NCBI RefSeq assembly: GCF_036327775.1
Contig: NZ_CP109598.1
Coordinates: forward strand, 1,860,001 to 1,924,000
From: Streptomyces sp. NBC_01498
GTDB lineage: Bacteria; Actinomycetota; Actinomycetes; Streptomycetales; Streptomycetaceae
Length of the DNA stretch: 64,000 bases
Direction of reading: 5' to 3'
A program made the position numbers and the translations under genes. Numbering within the stretch: position 1 is the stretch's first letter; each line of letters opens with the position of its first letter. Shown in pieces: positions 1-8,984 of the stretch. The notes under the pieces were generated by a model. The model worked only from the letters and a program-made list of their open reading frames with translations. It was not told where the DNA came from and made no database searches.

Positions 1-192
1 CTCACCAGCGGCCTGGACTGGACGGTCGTACGGTCCGGGGCGCTGCACCACGGACCGTCGCGCGGCAACCGCCCGCGCTCCTTCGTCCCGCGCCGGGGTC
101 TCGCGCCCCGCACCACCTACGCGGACCTGGCGGACCTGGTCCTCGGCGCGCTGGACGACCCGTCGACGTACGGCCGCGACCTGTACCCGTGA
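1..192 (+). CDS. NAD(P)-binding (NmrA/SDR-like) protein, C-terminal end
   Basis: Only the last 63 codons are inside the window; the reading frame is open from base 1 to a TGA at 190-192. The visible part begins LTSGLDWTVVRSGALHHGP, which matches the segment of atypical SDR/NmrA-like NAD(P)-binding proteins where 'SGLDWTIVRPG' follows the Rossmann core. The end, with TTYADLADLVLGALDDP, resembles the helix in which such proteins test which downstream residues to update. The substrate cannot be told. It converges with the TPR gene, with an 18-bp gap. Family call is from pattern memory only. Confidence 0.72.
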   Translation, partial: LTSGLDWTVVRSGALHHGPSRGNRPRSFVPRRGLAPRTTYADLADLVLGALDDPSTYGRDLYP

Positions 193-210
193 GGGGCCCT
201 CGGGGTCCTC

Positions 211-723
211 TCAGGGCCCGTCGGCCACGACCTCGCGCAGATCCTTCGCGTAGTGGCCGATGGCCCTGCGGTAGCTCCGTACGTACGGGTCGTCGCTGGT
301 CGTCGCCAGCAGCTCCAGCAGGAGCCGCATCGCCTCGTCGTGGCACCCGGTGTTGAACAGCGCCATCGCGAGGAACGTCCGCAGCGCCCCGTCGTCGGGG
401 AACTCCGCCACCCCGGCGCGCAGGGTCTCCACGGCCTCCTCGTAGCGGCCGAGGACCCGGAAGGTGCTGCCGAGACCGACGTGTGCGCCCCGCCGGTCCT
501 CGTCGGGGAGGTCCGTGCCCGCCAGCGCGCGTACGTAGTACGGGACGGCCTCCGCCTCCCGGCCCAGCGTGTCGTGGGTCCAGGCGGTCTGATAGGCGAC
601 CTCCGAGTCGTCCGGGCAGCGGTCCGCGAGGGCGACCAGCAGTTCGCGAGCCCGCTCCGCCTCGCCCCGTGTGCGCAGGCCGACGGCCTCGGCCAGCACC
701 TCGTCCCTGTTCTGTGCGCTCAT
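211..723 (-). CDS. Tetratricopeptide repeat protein
   Basis: A 170-aa soluble protein made of TPR-like helical pairs. Visible repeat signatures are at about residues 11-45 (GLRTRGEAERARELLVALA), 41-75 (AYQTAWTHDTLGREAEAVPY), 83-115 (GLGSTFRVLGRYEEAVETL) and 118-150 (FLAMALFNTGCHDEAMRLL), each with the small/large pattern typical of TPR. It has no signal peptide or membrane segment, so a cytoplasmic protein-interaction role is likely. The start MSAQNRDEVLAEAVGLRTRG fits Streptomyces tetratricopeptide proteins of about 170 aa. No operon partner is evident; the next minus-strand gene (USP) starts upstream and ends 73 bp before this start. Confidence 0.88.
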   Translation of the reverse strand: MSAQNRDEVLAEAVGLRTRGEAERARELLVALADRCPDDSEVAYQTAWTHDTLGREAEAVPYYVRALAGTDLPDEDRRGAHVGLGSTFRVLGRYEEAVETLRAGVAEFPDDGALRTFLAMALFNTGCHDEAMRLLLELLATTSDDPYVRSYRRAIGHYAKDLREVVADGP

Positions 724-796
724 CCGGGCATTGTCCCAGCGGCCGGCACCGCCCGGGGGGCGCGGCTTCCGCGACGCCGGCCCACCGCCGCCGGGC

Positions 797-1261
797 TCAG
801 TCCCGGTACGGCCACACCAGCAGAACGGGGCAGGGCGCGTGGTCGACCACGAAGCGGGACTCCGGGCCCAGGCTGTGCGGGCCCGGGTGGTCGGGGTCGC
901 CGTCGCGGGCGCAGATCAGGAGGTCCGCGTCGGCCGCCGCGCGGACGACCTCCTCCTGCGGGCGCCCGTGCCGGTCGAGCAGTTCACAGGGGCGGCCGAG
1001 CCGGTGCGCCGCCTTCTCCAGGAGGTCGGCGCCCGCCGCGCCGGACAGGGCCTCCAGGCGGCTGCCGGGGTCGCGTTCGGGTCCGTGGCCACGGCCGAGC
1101 AGCCCCGCGTAGGCGCGGTGCGCCTCGGCGGCGATGCGGTCGTCGCCGACGTGCAGCAGGACGACATGGTCGTCGGGGGCCCGTCGGCGCGCCGCGTCGA
1201 CGCAGGCGGGCCAGGTGGCGGGGGTGATCCAGACGAGGGCCGTGGTCTTCACGTCAGTCAC
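797..1261 (-). CDS. Universal stress protein family protein
   Basis: A 154-aa protein if translation starts at the GTG at 1261 (VTDVKTTALVWITPATW). That GTG overlaps the TGA of the upstream permease gene (GTGA), which is why I prefer it to the longer open frame reaching 1387. The C-terminal part (AAADADLLICARDG ... GPESRFVVDHAPCPVLLVW) carries the USP nucleotide-binding signature: a glycine-rich loop followed by S-x-x-x-x-V-x-x-x-A-x-C-P-V. USPs bind ATP or act as stress-response switches. Here it is probably cotranscribed with the permease. The glycine-rich loop is not canonical, so ATP binding is uncertain. Confidence 0.78.
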   Translation of the reverse strand: MTDVKTTALVWITPATWPACVDAARRRAPDDHVVLLHVGDDRIAAEAHRAYAGLLGRGHGPERDPGSRLEALSGAAGADLLEKAAHRLGRPCELLDRHGRPQEEVVRAAADADLLICARDGDPDHPGPHSLGPESRFVVDHAPCPVLLVWPYRD

Positions 1262-2508
1262 CACTGGAGCGTGCCCCAGAGGGCGACGGTCGAAGCGATC
1301 AGTGTCGCGGGCACGGTGAGCAGCCCGAGCCGGGTGAACTGCCCCAGCGACGGCGCGGAGTCGTGTTCGTGCAGGACACGGCGCCACAGCAGCGTGGCGA
1401 GCGAACCGACGTACGTGAGGTTGGGCCCCAGATTCACTCCGATGAGCGCGGCGAGCACGGGGCCGTGGCCCATCGGCGCCACGACCGGCAGCAGGGCGAG
1501 GATGGCGGGCAGGTTGTTGATCAGGTTGGCCAGGAGGGCGGCGACGGCGGCGATCACGAGCAGGGTCGTGAGGGAGTCACCGGCCGGGAGGATCCGGTCG
1601 ATGCCGGTGTCGAGACCGTTGTCCACGACGGCCTTGACGACGATGCCCAGCGCCAGCACGAAGAGGCAGAAAAGCGGCGAGGCGGCGCGGACGAGCGCGG
1701 GCAGGGTGGTGCGGCGTCCGCGCAGCGCCCGTACGGCGAGGACGGCCGTACCGGCGAAGGCCGCCCAGAGCGGTTCGATGCCGAGCAGGGACGTGACCGC
1801 GAACGCGACGAGGGTCAGGCCGAGGACGACGAGCGTGAACGTCGGTACGGTGCGCGGCGGCGCGTCCTCTTTGGGAGGGTGCGCCCCGGCGGCGAGGTCG
1901 GTCGCGAAGAAGCGGCGCAGCACCACGTACTCGACGGCGATCGCCGCCAGCCACGGGAGCGCCATCAGCAGGGCGAACCGGGTGAAGGAGAGGCCGCTGG
2001 CGGTGAAGGCCAGGAGGTTGGTGAGGTTGGAGACCGGCAGCAGGAGCGACGCGGAGTTCGCGAGATGGGTACAGGCGTAGACGTGCGGGCGCGGGTGGGC
2101 GCCGACGCGGCTCGCGGTCACGAAGACGACGGGCGTCAGCAGGACGACCGTGGCGTCGAGGCTGAGGACGGCGGTGGTGACGGCGGCGACGCCGAACACG
2201 CCGCCGAGCAGCCGGCGCGGGCTCCCGCCGCAGAACCGGGCGACGAGATCCCCGGCCGCTTCGAACAGCCCGTCGTCGTCGCAGAGCTGGGCCAGCACCA
2301 GGATCGCGGCGAGAAACCCGACGACCGGCAGCAGGCTGTGCGTCTGCTCCCACGCGTCGGCGGGCGAGACGGCGCCGAGGACGACCACGAGCCCGGCGGC
2401 GGGCAGCGCGGCGACGGCTTCGGGCAGACCTCGCGGCCGTACGACGGCGAAGGCGAGCACGCCGAGAAGCAGCCCGACGGACACGATCTCGGCGACGAGG
2501 CTGTTCAC
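1258..2508 (-). CDS. ArsB/NhaD/SLC13-type permease
   Basis: A 416-aa integral membrane protein with about 11-12 hydrophobic segments spread over the whole length. Key family cues are the segment LANSASLLLPVSNLTNLLAF (residues ~157-176), matching the conserved 'ANxAS...GNxTN' loop of the CitMHS/ArsB/NhaD ion-transporter superfamily, and a second-half counterpart NLINNLPAILALLPV (~320-334) plus GVNLGPNLTYVGSLA. Such permeases export arsenite or exchange Na+/H+ or carboxylates. The substrate cannot be decided and there is no ars regulator nearby. The gene starts with GTG and its stop overlaps the start of the universal stress gene, implying translational coupling. Confidence 0.86.
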   Translation of the reverse strand: MNSLVAEIVSVGLLLGVLAFAVVRPRGLPEAVAALPAAGLVVVLGAVSPADAWEQTHSLLPVVGFLAAILVLAQLCDDDGLFEAAGDLVARFCGGSPRRLLGGVFGVAAVTTAVLSLDATVVLLTPVVFVTASRVGAHPRPHVYACTHLANSASLLLPVSNLTNLLAFTASGLSFTRFALLMALPWLAAIAVEYVVLRRFFATDLAAGAHPPKEDAPPRTVPTFTLVVLGLTLVAFAVTSLLGIEPLWAAFAGTAVLAVRALRGRRTTLPALVRAASPLFCLFVLALGIVVKAVVDNGLDTGIDRILPAGDSLTTLLVIAAVAALLANLINNLPAILALLPVVAPMGHGPVLAALIGVNLGPNLTYVGSLATLLWRRVLHEHDSAPSLGQFTRLGLLTVPATLIASTVALWGTLQW

Positions 2509-2823
2509 GGGCGGCGCCGGGTGCCTTTCTCGTGGTGCGGGTGGTGGGCCGGGGTGCCGGTAGGGCGGGCGGTCAGGGGCGGGGGCACGTGCGGGTGGAA
2601 CGGGCGCGCACCTGCGGGCGGGTCACGTGCCGCAGACCGGTGTACTGCGGACCGGTGGGCGGAGGGACGTCGGCACACACCCCGCGCACCGCGCGGCACC
2701 CGCCCAACGTACGGCCCGAGCGGTCCGGGGCCGGGAGCACCCGACGCGTCGCGGCGTGGCTCGCACGGTGGTCAGGGTCCTGCCGGGGGACGCAGGGCAG
2801 GGCCGGGAGCGCGCCCGACGCAT

Positions 2824-3200
2824 CGTACGGGGCCCGCCCGGCGCACCGAATCGTGCCGCTGTGGGGACACAGCCCCAGGCCCCGCCCTGCGTCACACGGC
2901 GAGGCTGGGAACGCTCCTGACACGCCGTACGGCCCGCCCGGCGCCCCGGAGCGTTCCGAGACACAGCCGCAGGCCCTGCCCTGACACACACGGCGGGACC
3001 GAGAAAGCGCGACACACCGTACGGCCCGCCCAGGGCCCCGAATCGTGCCACTGCCGGGGCACAACCCCAAGCCCCGCCCTGCGACACACGGCGAGGCTGG
3101 GAACGCACCTGACACGCCGTACAGCCCGCCCGGCGCACCGGAGCGTTCCGACACAAAGCCCCAGATCCTGCCCTGACACCCACGGCGGGGCCGGTGGTGC
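2824..3200. repeat. Alternating A-B-A-B imperfect direct repeats
   Basis: Four successive units each begin with CGTAC(G/A)G(G)CCCGCCC, at 2824, 2926, 3018 and 3118 (spacings 102, 92, 100 bp). Units 1 and 3 share the A-type interior (GAATCGTGCC ... GGCTGGGAACG). Units 2 and 4 share the B-type interior (GGAGCGTTCCG ... CCTGCCCTGACAC). The higher-order period is therefore about 194 bp. The sequence is non-coding. Function is unknown; it resembles an expanded intergenic palindromic-type repeat rather than CRISPR, because the units are adjacent and have no variable spacers. Confidence 0.75.
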
Positions 3201-3204
3201 GGAA

Positions 3205-3224
3205 GCGCGCCCCGTAAGGCGCGC
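3205..3224 (-). terminator. Hairpin downstream of gatB
   Basis: GCGCGCC at 3205-3211 pairs with GGCGCGC at 3218-3224 around a six-base loop, about 30 bp after the gatB stop. It has no T-tract, which is common for Streptomyces terminators. A second GC-rich inverted repeat (CCGGTCCACCGG) follows closer to the stop. Confidence 0.5.
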
Positions 3225-3252
3225 CCCCGCCGGTCCACCGGCCCCGGCCGTC

Positions 3253-4764
3253 TCAGCCCTCGGCGCCCAGCCGTTCCAGGATCAGCTCGCGGACCCGGGC
3301 CGCGTCCGCCTGCCCCCGGGTGGCCTTCATGACCGCGCCCACGAGCGCGCCGGCCGCCGCGACCTTGCCCGCGCGGATCTTGTCGGCGATCGCCGGGTTG
3401 GCGGCGATCGCCTCGTCCACCGCCGTACCGAGCGCGCCCTCGTCGGAGACGACCTTCAGTCCGCGCTTGTCCACGACGGTGTCCGGGTCGCCCTCACCCG
3501 CGAGGACGCCCTCCAGGACCTGCCGGGCCAGCTTGTCGTTGAGGTCGCCCGCCGTGACCAGTTCCGCCACCCGGGCGACCTGCGCCGGGACGATGGGGAG
3601 CGCCGCGAGGTCCGTGGACGTCTCGTTGGCGTGGCGCGCCAGCTCACCCATCCACCACTTGCGGGCCTGGTCGGCGGGGGCGCCCGCCTCGATCGTGGCG
3701 GTGATCAGGTCGACCGCGCCAGCGTTGAGCATCGACTGCATGTCGTGTTCCGACACGCCCCACTCCTCGCGCAGCCGGTTGCGGCGCACCCGGGGCAGTT
3801 CGGGCAGCGTGCCGCGCAGCTCCTCCACCCAGGCGCGGGCGGGCGCGATCGGGACGAGGTCGGGCTCGGGGAAGTACCGGTAGTCCTCGGCCTCCTCCTT
3901 CACCCGGCCGGACGTGGTGGAACCGTCCTCCTCGTGGAAGTGCCGGGTCTCCTGGATGATCGTGCCGCCGCCGTCGAGGACCGCCGCGTGCCGCTGGATC
4001 TCGTAACGGGCCGCCCGCTCCACGCTCCGCAGCGAGTTGACGTTCTTCGTCTCCGAACGGGTGCCGAACTTCTCCCGGCCGTGCGGGCGCAGCGACAGGT
4101 TGACGTCGCAGCGCATCTGGCCCTGCTCCATCCGGGCCTCGGAGACGCCCAGTGCCTTGATCAGCTCGCGCAGCTCCGCCACGTACGCCTTCGCGACCTC
4201 CGGCGCGCGTGCTCCGGCTCCCTCGATCGGCTTGGTGACGATCTCGATGAGCGGGATGCCGGCGCGGTTGTAGTCGAGGAGGGAGTGCGAGGCGCCCTGA
4301 ATACGGCCGGTGGCGCCGCCGACGTGCAGCGACTTCCCGGTGTCCTCCTCCATGTGGGCGCGTTCGATCTCCACCCGGAAGATCTCGCCGTCGTCCAGCT
4401 GGACGTCCAGATACCCGTTGAAGGCGATCGGCTCGTCGTACTGGGAGGTCTGGAAGTTCTTCGGCATGTCCGGGTAGAAGTAGTTCTTCCGGGCGAACCG
4501 GCACCACTCCGCGATTTCGCAGTTCAGCGCGAGGCCGATCTTGACGGCGGACTCCACACCGATGGCGTTGACGACCGGAAGCGCTCCCGGCATGCCGAGA
4601 CAGGTCGGGCAGGTCTGCGAGTTGGGGTCGGCGCCCAGCTCGGTCGAGCAGCCGCAGAACATCTTCGTCCGGGTGCCGAGTTCGACATGGACCTCCAGGC
4701 CCATGACGGGGTCGTACGTCGCGAGGGCGTCCTCGTAGGACACCAGAGTCGTTGTGGCGGTCAC
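3253..4764 (-). CDS. gatB: Asp/Glu-tRNA amidotransferase subunit B
   Basis: GatB (503 aa) with GatC and GatA converts misacylated Glu-tRNA(Gln) and Asp-tRNA(Asn) to Gln-tRNA(Gln)/Asn-tRNA(Asn). GatB recognises the tRNA and activates the carboxylate. Diagnostic stretches are [15 protein letters not shown] near the N-terminus, the Zn-type cysteines in [10 protein letters not shown] and [26 protein letters not shown], and the C-terminal YqeY-like tail with [21 protein letters not shown] chose the GTG at 4764 ([19 protein letters not shown]) because it matches the usual Streptomyces start and overlaps the TGA of the preceding DUF4276 gene (GTGA). The longer frame to 4809 would run into that gene. 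An AAGGAG lies about 11 bases upstream, inside the DUF4276 gene. gatB is thus coupled to the inserted cassette, not directly to gatA. Confidence 0.97.
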   Translation of the reverse strand: MTATTTLVSYEDALATYDPVMGLEVHVELGTRTKMFCGCSTELGADPNSQTCPTCLGMPGALPVVNAIGVESAVKIGLALNCEIAEWCRFARKNYFYPDMPKNFQTSQYDEPIAFNGYLDVQLDDGEIFRVEIERAHMEEDTGKSLHVGGATGRIQGASHSLLDYNRAGIPLIEIVTKPIEGAGARAPEVAKAYVAELRELIKALGVSEARMEQGQMRCDVNLSLRPHGREKFGTRSETKNVNSLRSVERAARYEIQRHAAVLDGGGTIIQETRHFHEEDGSTTSGRVKEEAEDYRYFPEPDLVPIAPARAWVEELRGTLPELPRVRRNRLREEWGVSEHDMQSMLNAGAVDLITATIEAGAPADQARKWWMGELARHANETSTDLAALPIVPAQVARVAELVTAGDLNDKLARQVLEGVLAGEGDPDTVVDKRGLKVVSDEGALGTAVDEAIAANPAIADKIRAGKVAAAGALVGAVMKATRGQADAARVRELILERLGAEG

Positions 4765-5354
4765 AGAAAACGCAACTCCTTCAAGGCAGCTGTCAGTTCG
4801 GCGCACCACATCTGGTACGCGGGAAGGGTTCGGAGGCGGTCCAGATCAATTCGTTCGCCGAGGAACTCGGCCAGTTCCCGGCTGTCGCCGCCCGGCAGGA
4901 CCTGGGCGAGGAGTGCTTTGGGGTCCGCGGTCCTCTCGATGTCACGCGCGTCGGCGGGGACGCACGCCGGTGTCACTCCGGGCAGCGAGCGGAGCAGGTG
5001 ACCGTCGGCGAGCAGCCATGCCTCCGTCTCCCGCACCGGGACCACCGGGACGATGCGGCAGTGGGACGGCAGCACGACGTCCTGGCGGATCTTCTCGATC
5101 TTGTTTCGCTCCCGGTGGTCGTTGTGGATCAGCAGCAGGTCGCAGTCCCCGGCGAGGTCGGCGGCCTCGGCGCAGATCTGCTCGTGCGCGGTACGGGCGG
5201 TGCTGTACCGGCTCCGCAGGGGGGTGTCGCTCACGTCAAAGGGGTCGTCGTGCCGCGCGGTCAGCTGCTTGAGCTGGCGTACGGCGACGGTGCTCAGGAA
5301 TATCTCGTCCTCGGGGCCCTCCGCCAGAATCCCGACCGTCAGGTACCGGCTCAC
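4761..5354 (-). CDS. DUF4276 family (Toprim-like) protein of an ATPase cassette
   Basis: A 197-aa protein with the DUF4276 pattern: [19 protein letters not shown] at the N-terminus (conserved Glu of 'EGxTE/D'), [15 protein letters not shown] near residue 75 (position of the Toprim DxD strand, here HND), and [15 protein letters not shown] around 105-120, the most typical DUF4276 signature. DUF4276 proteins are predicted Toprim-fold nucleases/effectors that pair with AAA_15/AAA_21-type ATPases in phage-defence modules (AbiL/PARIS-like logic). It overlaps the upstream ATPase by ATGA and the downstream gatB start by GTGA. The defence role is an inference from family and pairing; the acidic DxD motif is incomplete here, so activity may be altered. 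Confidence 0.85.
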   Translation of the reverse strand: MSRYLTVGILAEGPEDEIFLSTVAVRQLKQLTARHDDPFDVSDTPLRSRYSTARTAHEQICAEAADLAGDCDLLLIHNDHRERNKIEKIRQDVVLPSHCRIVPVVPVRETEAWLLADGHLLRSLPGVTPACVPADARDIERTADPKALLAQVLPGGDSRELAEFLGERIDLDRLRTLPAYQMWCAELTAALKELRFL

Positions 5355-6532
5355 CGGCCGCCTGCCTGGGCGGTCTCCAGATACTGGCGCGCTTCCCGCT
5401 CGGGGACGTACGTGCCGCGCTCCCCCGATTCGGCCAGGGGGCGGATCCGGCTGTGCCGCGAGGGGGCCTCACCGCCGCCGACCCTGGTGACGGTGTCGGT
5501 GAACAGCACGTCGCCGGGGTGCTCCGGGTAGACGGCGGCCAGGACGACCGGGGAGTGCGTGGTGACGATGATCTGCTGGAGCGTCTCCGGGCCGGTGCAG
5601 CGGCGGAGCCGTCGTGCCAGCTCTTTGACCTGGCCGGGGTGCAGACCGTTCTCGACGTCCTCGATCATCAGCGTGGAGCAGCGATTGAACGTGCCCTCCC
5701 GGAGGCCGCGGTCGTGGGCCGCCACGAGCACCGACAGGACGTGCAGGGTCCCGTCGGAGGCCAGCCGGGCGGGGATGGGCGGCGCGTCCCGGTAAGTCAG
5801 GTCGAGCTCCCAGGTTCCCCTCTCCACGTCGGGGGTCGCACGCAGATCGGTCAGTCCCGGCAGTACGGCGACGGCGTCGGCCTTCAGCAGCAGCGCCTCC
5901 CGGCTGTCGGCTGCCCCTTCGCCGAGCAGACGCCCCAGTACGGCGGCGAGGTTGTGCGCGTCACGGGCAAGGGGCCCGTCGTCGTGGAGATCGGCGTCCA
6001 GCCGTGCCCCACCGGCGTTCGGTGCCAGCCCGTACCACCGGGTGCCAAAACCGGAAACCTTCCCGCCGTTCCGTCGGATCTGGCTCTCCTGCGCCTCGCT
6101 CAGTCCCCAGCGGGCGGGGGCGTCGGGCAGCGGTGTGACGGTTCCTCGCGCGGTGGGAAGCGTCGACGCGTCGTCGCGGGAAATGTGAAGGTCGAGTCTG
6201 AGGTGCCGCAGGCCGCGATCAGGGTCGGTCTGGAGGAAACAGACCGCGATACCGAACCGATTGGCGGCACCGCCCTCCCCGTACCGGTGGAAGAGGTCCA
6301 CGACCCGGCCCCCTCTGCTGCCACCCGGACGGACGTCGGCGGTCAGGTGGGCCTTCCCCTCGGGCGACCATGTGGCGGTGGAATCACGTAGCACCTGCGC
6401 CGCCAGATCCACCGCCTCCAGCAGATTCGTCTTCCCCGAGCCGTTCTGCCCCACCAGCACCGTGAACGGGGACAGGTCGACGGCGCAGTCCCGGAAGGAT
6501 CTGAATCCCTCCAGCTCGATCCGGGTGATCAT
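5351..6532 (-). CDS. AAA family ATPase (AAA_21, RecF/OLD-like)
   Basis: A 393-aa SMC/ABC-like ATPase. Walker A is GQNGSGKTN at about residues 28-36; the N-terminal strand ITRIELEGFRSFRDCAVDL is typical of RecF/OLD-type enzymes. The signature-like segment LASDGTLHVLSVLVA is near 252-266, Walker B STLMIEDVENGLHP at about 286-299, and the H-switch TTHSP near 324. The compact layout matches single-domain AAA_21 ATPases that partner with Toprim/DUF4276 effectors. I prefer the ATG at 6532, which has AAGGGGG about nine bases upstream; a GTG at 6541 is also in frame. It is the first gene of the cassette, separated from the upstream 80-aa gene by an 82-97-bp gap that contains a hairpin. It probably uses ATP to sense DNA or phage structures and license the partner. 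Confidence 0.9.
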   Translation of the reverse strand: MITRIELEGFRSFRDCAVDLSPFTVLVGQNGSGKTNLLEAVDLAAQVLRDSTATWSPEGKAHLTADVRPGGSRGGRVVDLFHRYGEGGAANRFGIAVCFLQTDPDRGLRHLRLDLHISRDDASTLPTARGTVTPLPDAPARWGLSEAQESQIRRNGGKVSGFGTRWYGLAPNAGGARLDADLHDDGPLARDAHNLAAVLGRLLGEGAADSREALLLKADAVAVLPGLTDLRATPDVERGTWELDLTYRDAPPIPARLASDGTLHVLSVLVAAHDRGLREGTFNRCSTLMIEDVENGLHPGQVKELARRLRRCTGPETLQQIIVTTHSPVVLAAVYPEHPGDVLFTDTVTRVGGGEAPSRHSRIRPLAESGERGTYVPEREARQYLETAQAGGR

Positions 6533-6576
6533 TCGTGTCACCCCCTTCCCAGTCCCGTGTCAGTCGTGTGGGCGAC

Positions 6577-6612
6577 CGCGCCGGGGCCTCCGGTCCGAAG
6601 GCCCCGGTCGCG
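6577..6612 (-). terminator. Hairpin separating gatC-gatA-80aa from the ATPase cassette
   Basis: CCGGGGCCT (6581-6589) pairs with AGGCCCCGG (6599-6607), extended by CGCG/CGCG on both sides with one extra base. It stands 12-47 bases after the stop of the 80-aa gene and before the ATPase start. If it terminates transcription, the cassette and gatB need their own promoter. Confidence 0.6.
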
Positions 6613-6623
6613 CGTTGGGCCGG

Positions 6624-6862
6624 TCAGCCCAGCAGGACGTCGTCGTCGCCCAGTCGCTTCAGCTCGCGGTAGAGCAGGGCGATGCCGGTGACGATGGCGG
6701 CGGCGGAAACGGCGGCGTCGATCAGCCGCAGGGTGTCGTTGTCCTGACGGGCCAGCCTGGCCTGCTTGACAACGCTGACCGCGCCGAACGCGGTCGTGCC
6801 GATCGACAGGTACATGCCGGACTTGGACTTCTTGAAGCCCTTGGCCTTCTTGGTCATTGCGC

Positions 6863-6866
<4 letters not shown>
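6624..6866 (-). CDS. Small membrane-associated hypothetical protein in gat operon
   Basis: An 80-aa protein (74 aa if the internal ATG at 6857 is used). The GTG at 6866 overlaps the TGA of gatA (GTGA), pointing to translational coupling. The N-terminus is very basic ([20 protein letters not shown]), then come two moderately hydrophobic helices ([12 protein letters not shown] and [19 protein letters not shown]) and an acidic tail [12 protein letters not shown]. It may sit on or in the membrane with two segments. A small protein at this position is, as far as I recall, normal in Streptomyces gat loci. Function unknown. Confidence 0.8.
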
Positions 6867-8368
<1,502 letters not shown>

Positions 8369-8373
8369 GGCTG

Positions 8374-8670
8374 TTAGTCCTCCCCCAGGATCTGCGGCAC
8401 CTTGAAACGCTGCTGTTCCTGGGCCGGGGCTCCGGAGAGCGCCTGCTCGGGGGTGAGCGACGGGCGTACCTCGTCCGCGCGCATGACGTTGGTCAGCGGC
8501 AGCGGGTGGGAGGTCGGCGGTACGTCTTGGTCGGCGACCTCGGATACGCGGGCGACCGCGCCGATGATGTCGTCGAGCTGACCGGCGAAGTGATCGAGTT
8601 CTTCGCCCTTCAGTTCCAGACGCGCCAGCCGTGCGAGGTGGGCGACCTCCTCGCGCGTGATGCCAGGCAT
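8374..8670 (-). CDS. gatC: Asp/Glu-tRNA amidotransferase subunit C
   Basis: A 98-aa GatC, the belt-like stabilising subunit of GatCAB. The start [20 protein letters not shown] at 8670 is the conserved beginning, and the tail [19 protein letters not shown] ... [11 protein letters not shown] is typical. AGAGGA lies seven bases upstream of the ATG. It is the first gene of the gatC-gatA-80aa unit, so a promoter must lie in the 314-bp region upstream (8671-8984). Confidence 0.97.
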   Translation of the reverse strand: MPGITREEVAHLARLARLELKGEELDHFAGQLDDIIGAVARVSEVADQDVPPTSHPLPLTNVMRADEVRPSLTPEQALSGAPAQEQQRFKVPQILGED

Positions 8671-8984
8671 GCAGCGATCCTCTGGGTGAGTGTCGGGACT
8701 TTGGCCCAATCCTATGGGTCCCGGCACCGTGCCCACGAAACGGTTTACCGAAGCACGCCCGGACCCGCGGTCCCGGCACCGCCCCGGCGGGCGTACGTGA
8801 CGCCGCCCCGTCCCGGCCAACTCACCGTACGGGCACGGAACATCGGGCCTGCGGGCATGGACGTCGGGGCGTACGGACGCGGGGCCCGCCGCTCACGGAC
8901 GGAGCCGTCCGGGGCGTACCCGGCGCGGACCCCACGGCGTACGAGCGGGGCGCCACGGCGGCTTCGCGGACGCGTACGCCGCGG
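8671..8984. other. Intergenic region upstream of gatC
   Basis: 314 bp between the gatC start and the stop of the GGDEF-EAL gene, both on the minus strand. It should hold the gatC promoter and the terminator of the upstream gene. The stretch nearest gatC is the least GC-rich (around 8690-8755, with TTTGGCCCAATCCTATGG). The rest is rich in CGTACG words. I see no RNA gene or clear hairpin terminator. Confidence 0.45.

Larger units (their letters stand above)
2509..3252. other. Long gatB-permease intergenic region
   Basis: About 740 bp without a credible gene. All open frames here are overlapping arginine/proline/glycine-rich shadows in several frames at once. The right half consists of the imperfect direct repeats annotated separately, followed by the gatB terminator hairpin. 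The left half (2509-2823) is GC-rich, shows degenerate traces of the same repeat (near 2780-2823), and must contain the promoter of the permease gene that starts at 2508. I could not identify a consensus promoter. Confidence 0.6.

Noticed and set aside
2824..3200. CRISPR array
   Set aside because: Repeat units are ~100 bp, adjacent and imperfect, without unique spacers or cas genes.
1363..5001. A 1,212-codon open frame on the plus strand
   Set aside because: It lies antisense to the permease, repeats and gatB; composition (Arg/Gly/Asp-rich without hydrophobic cores) is that of a GC-rich shadow frame.
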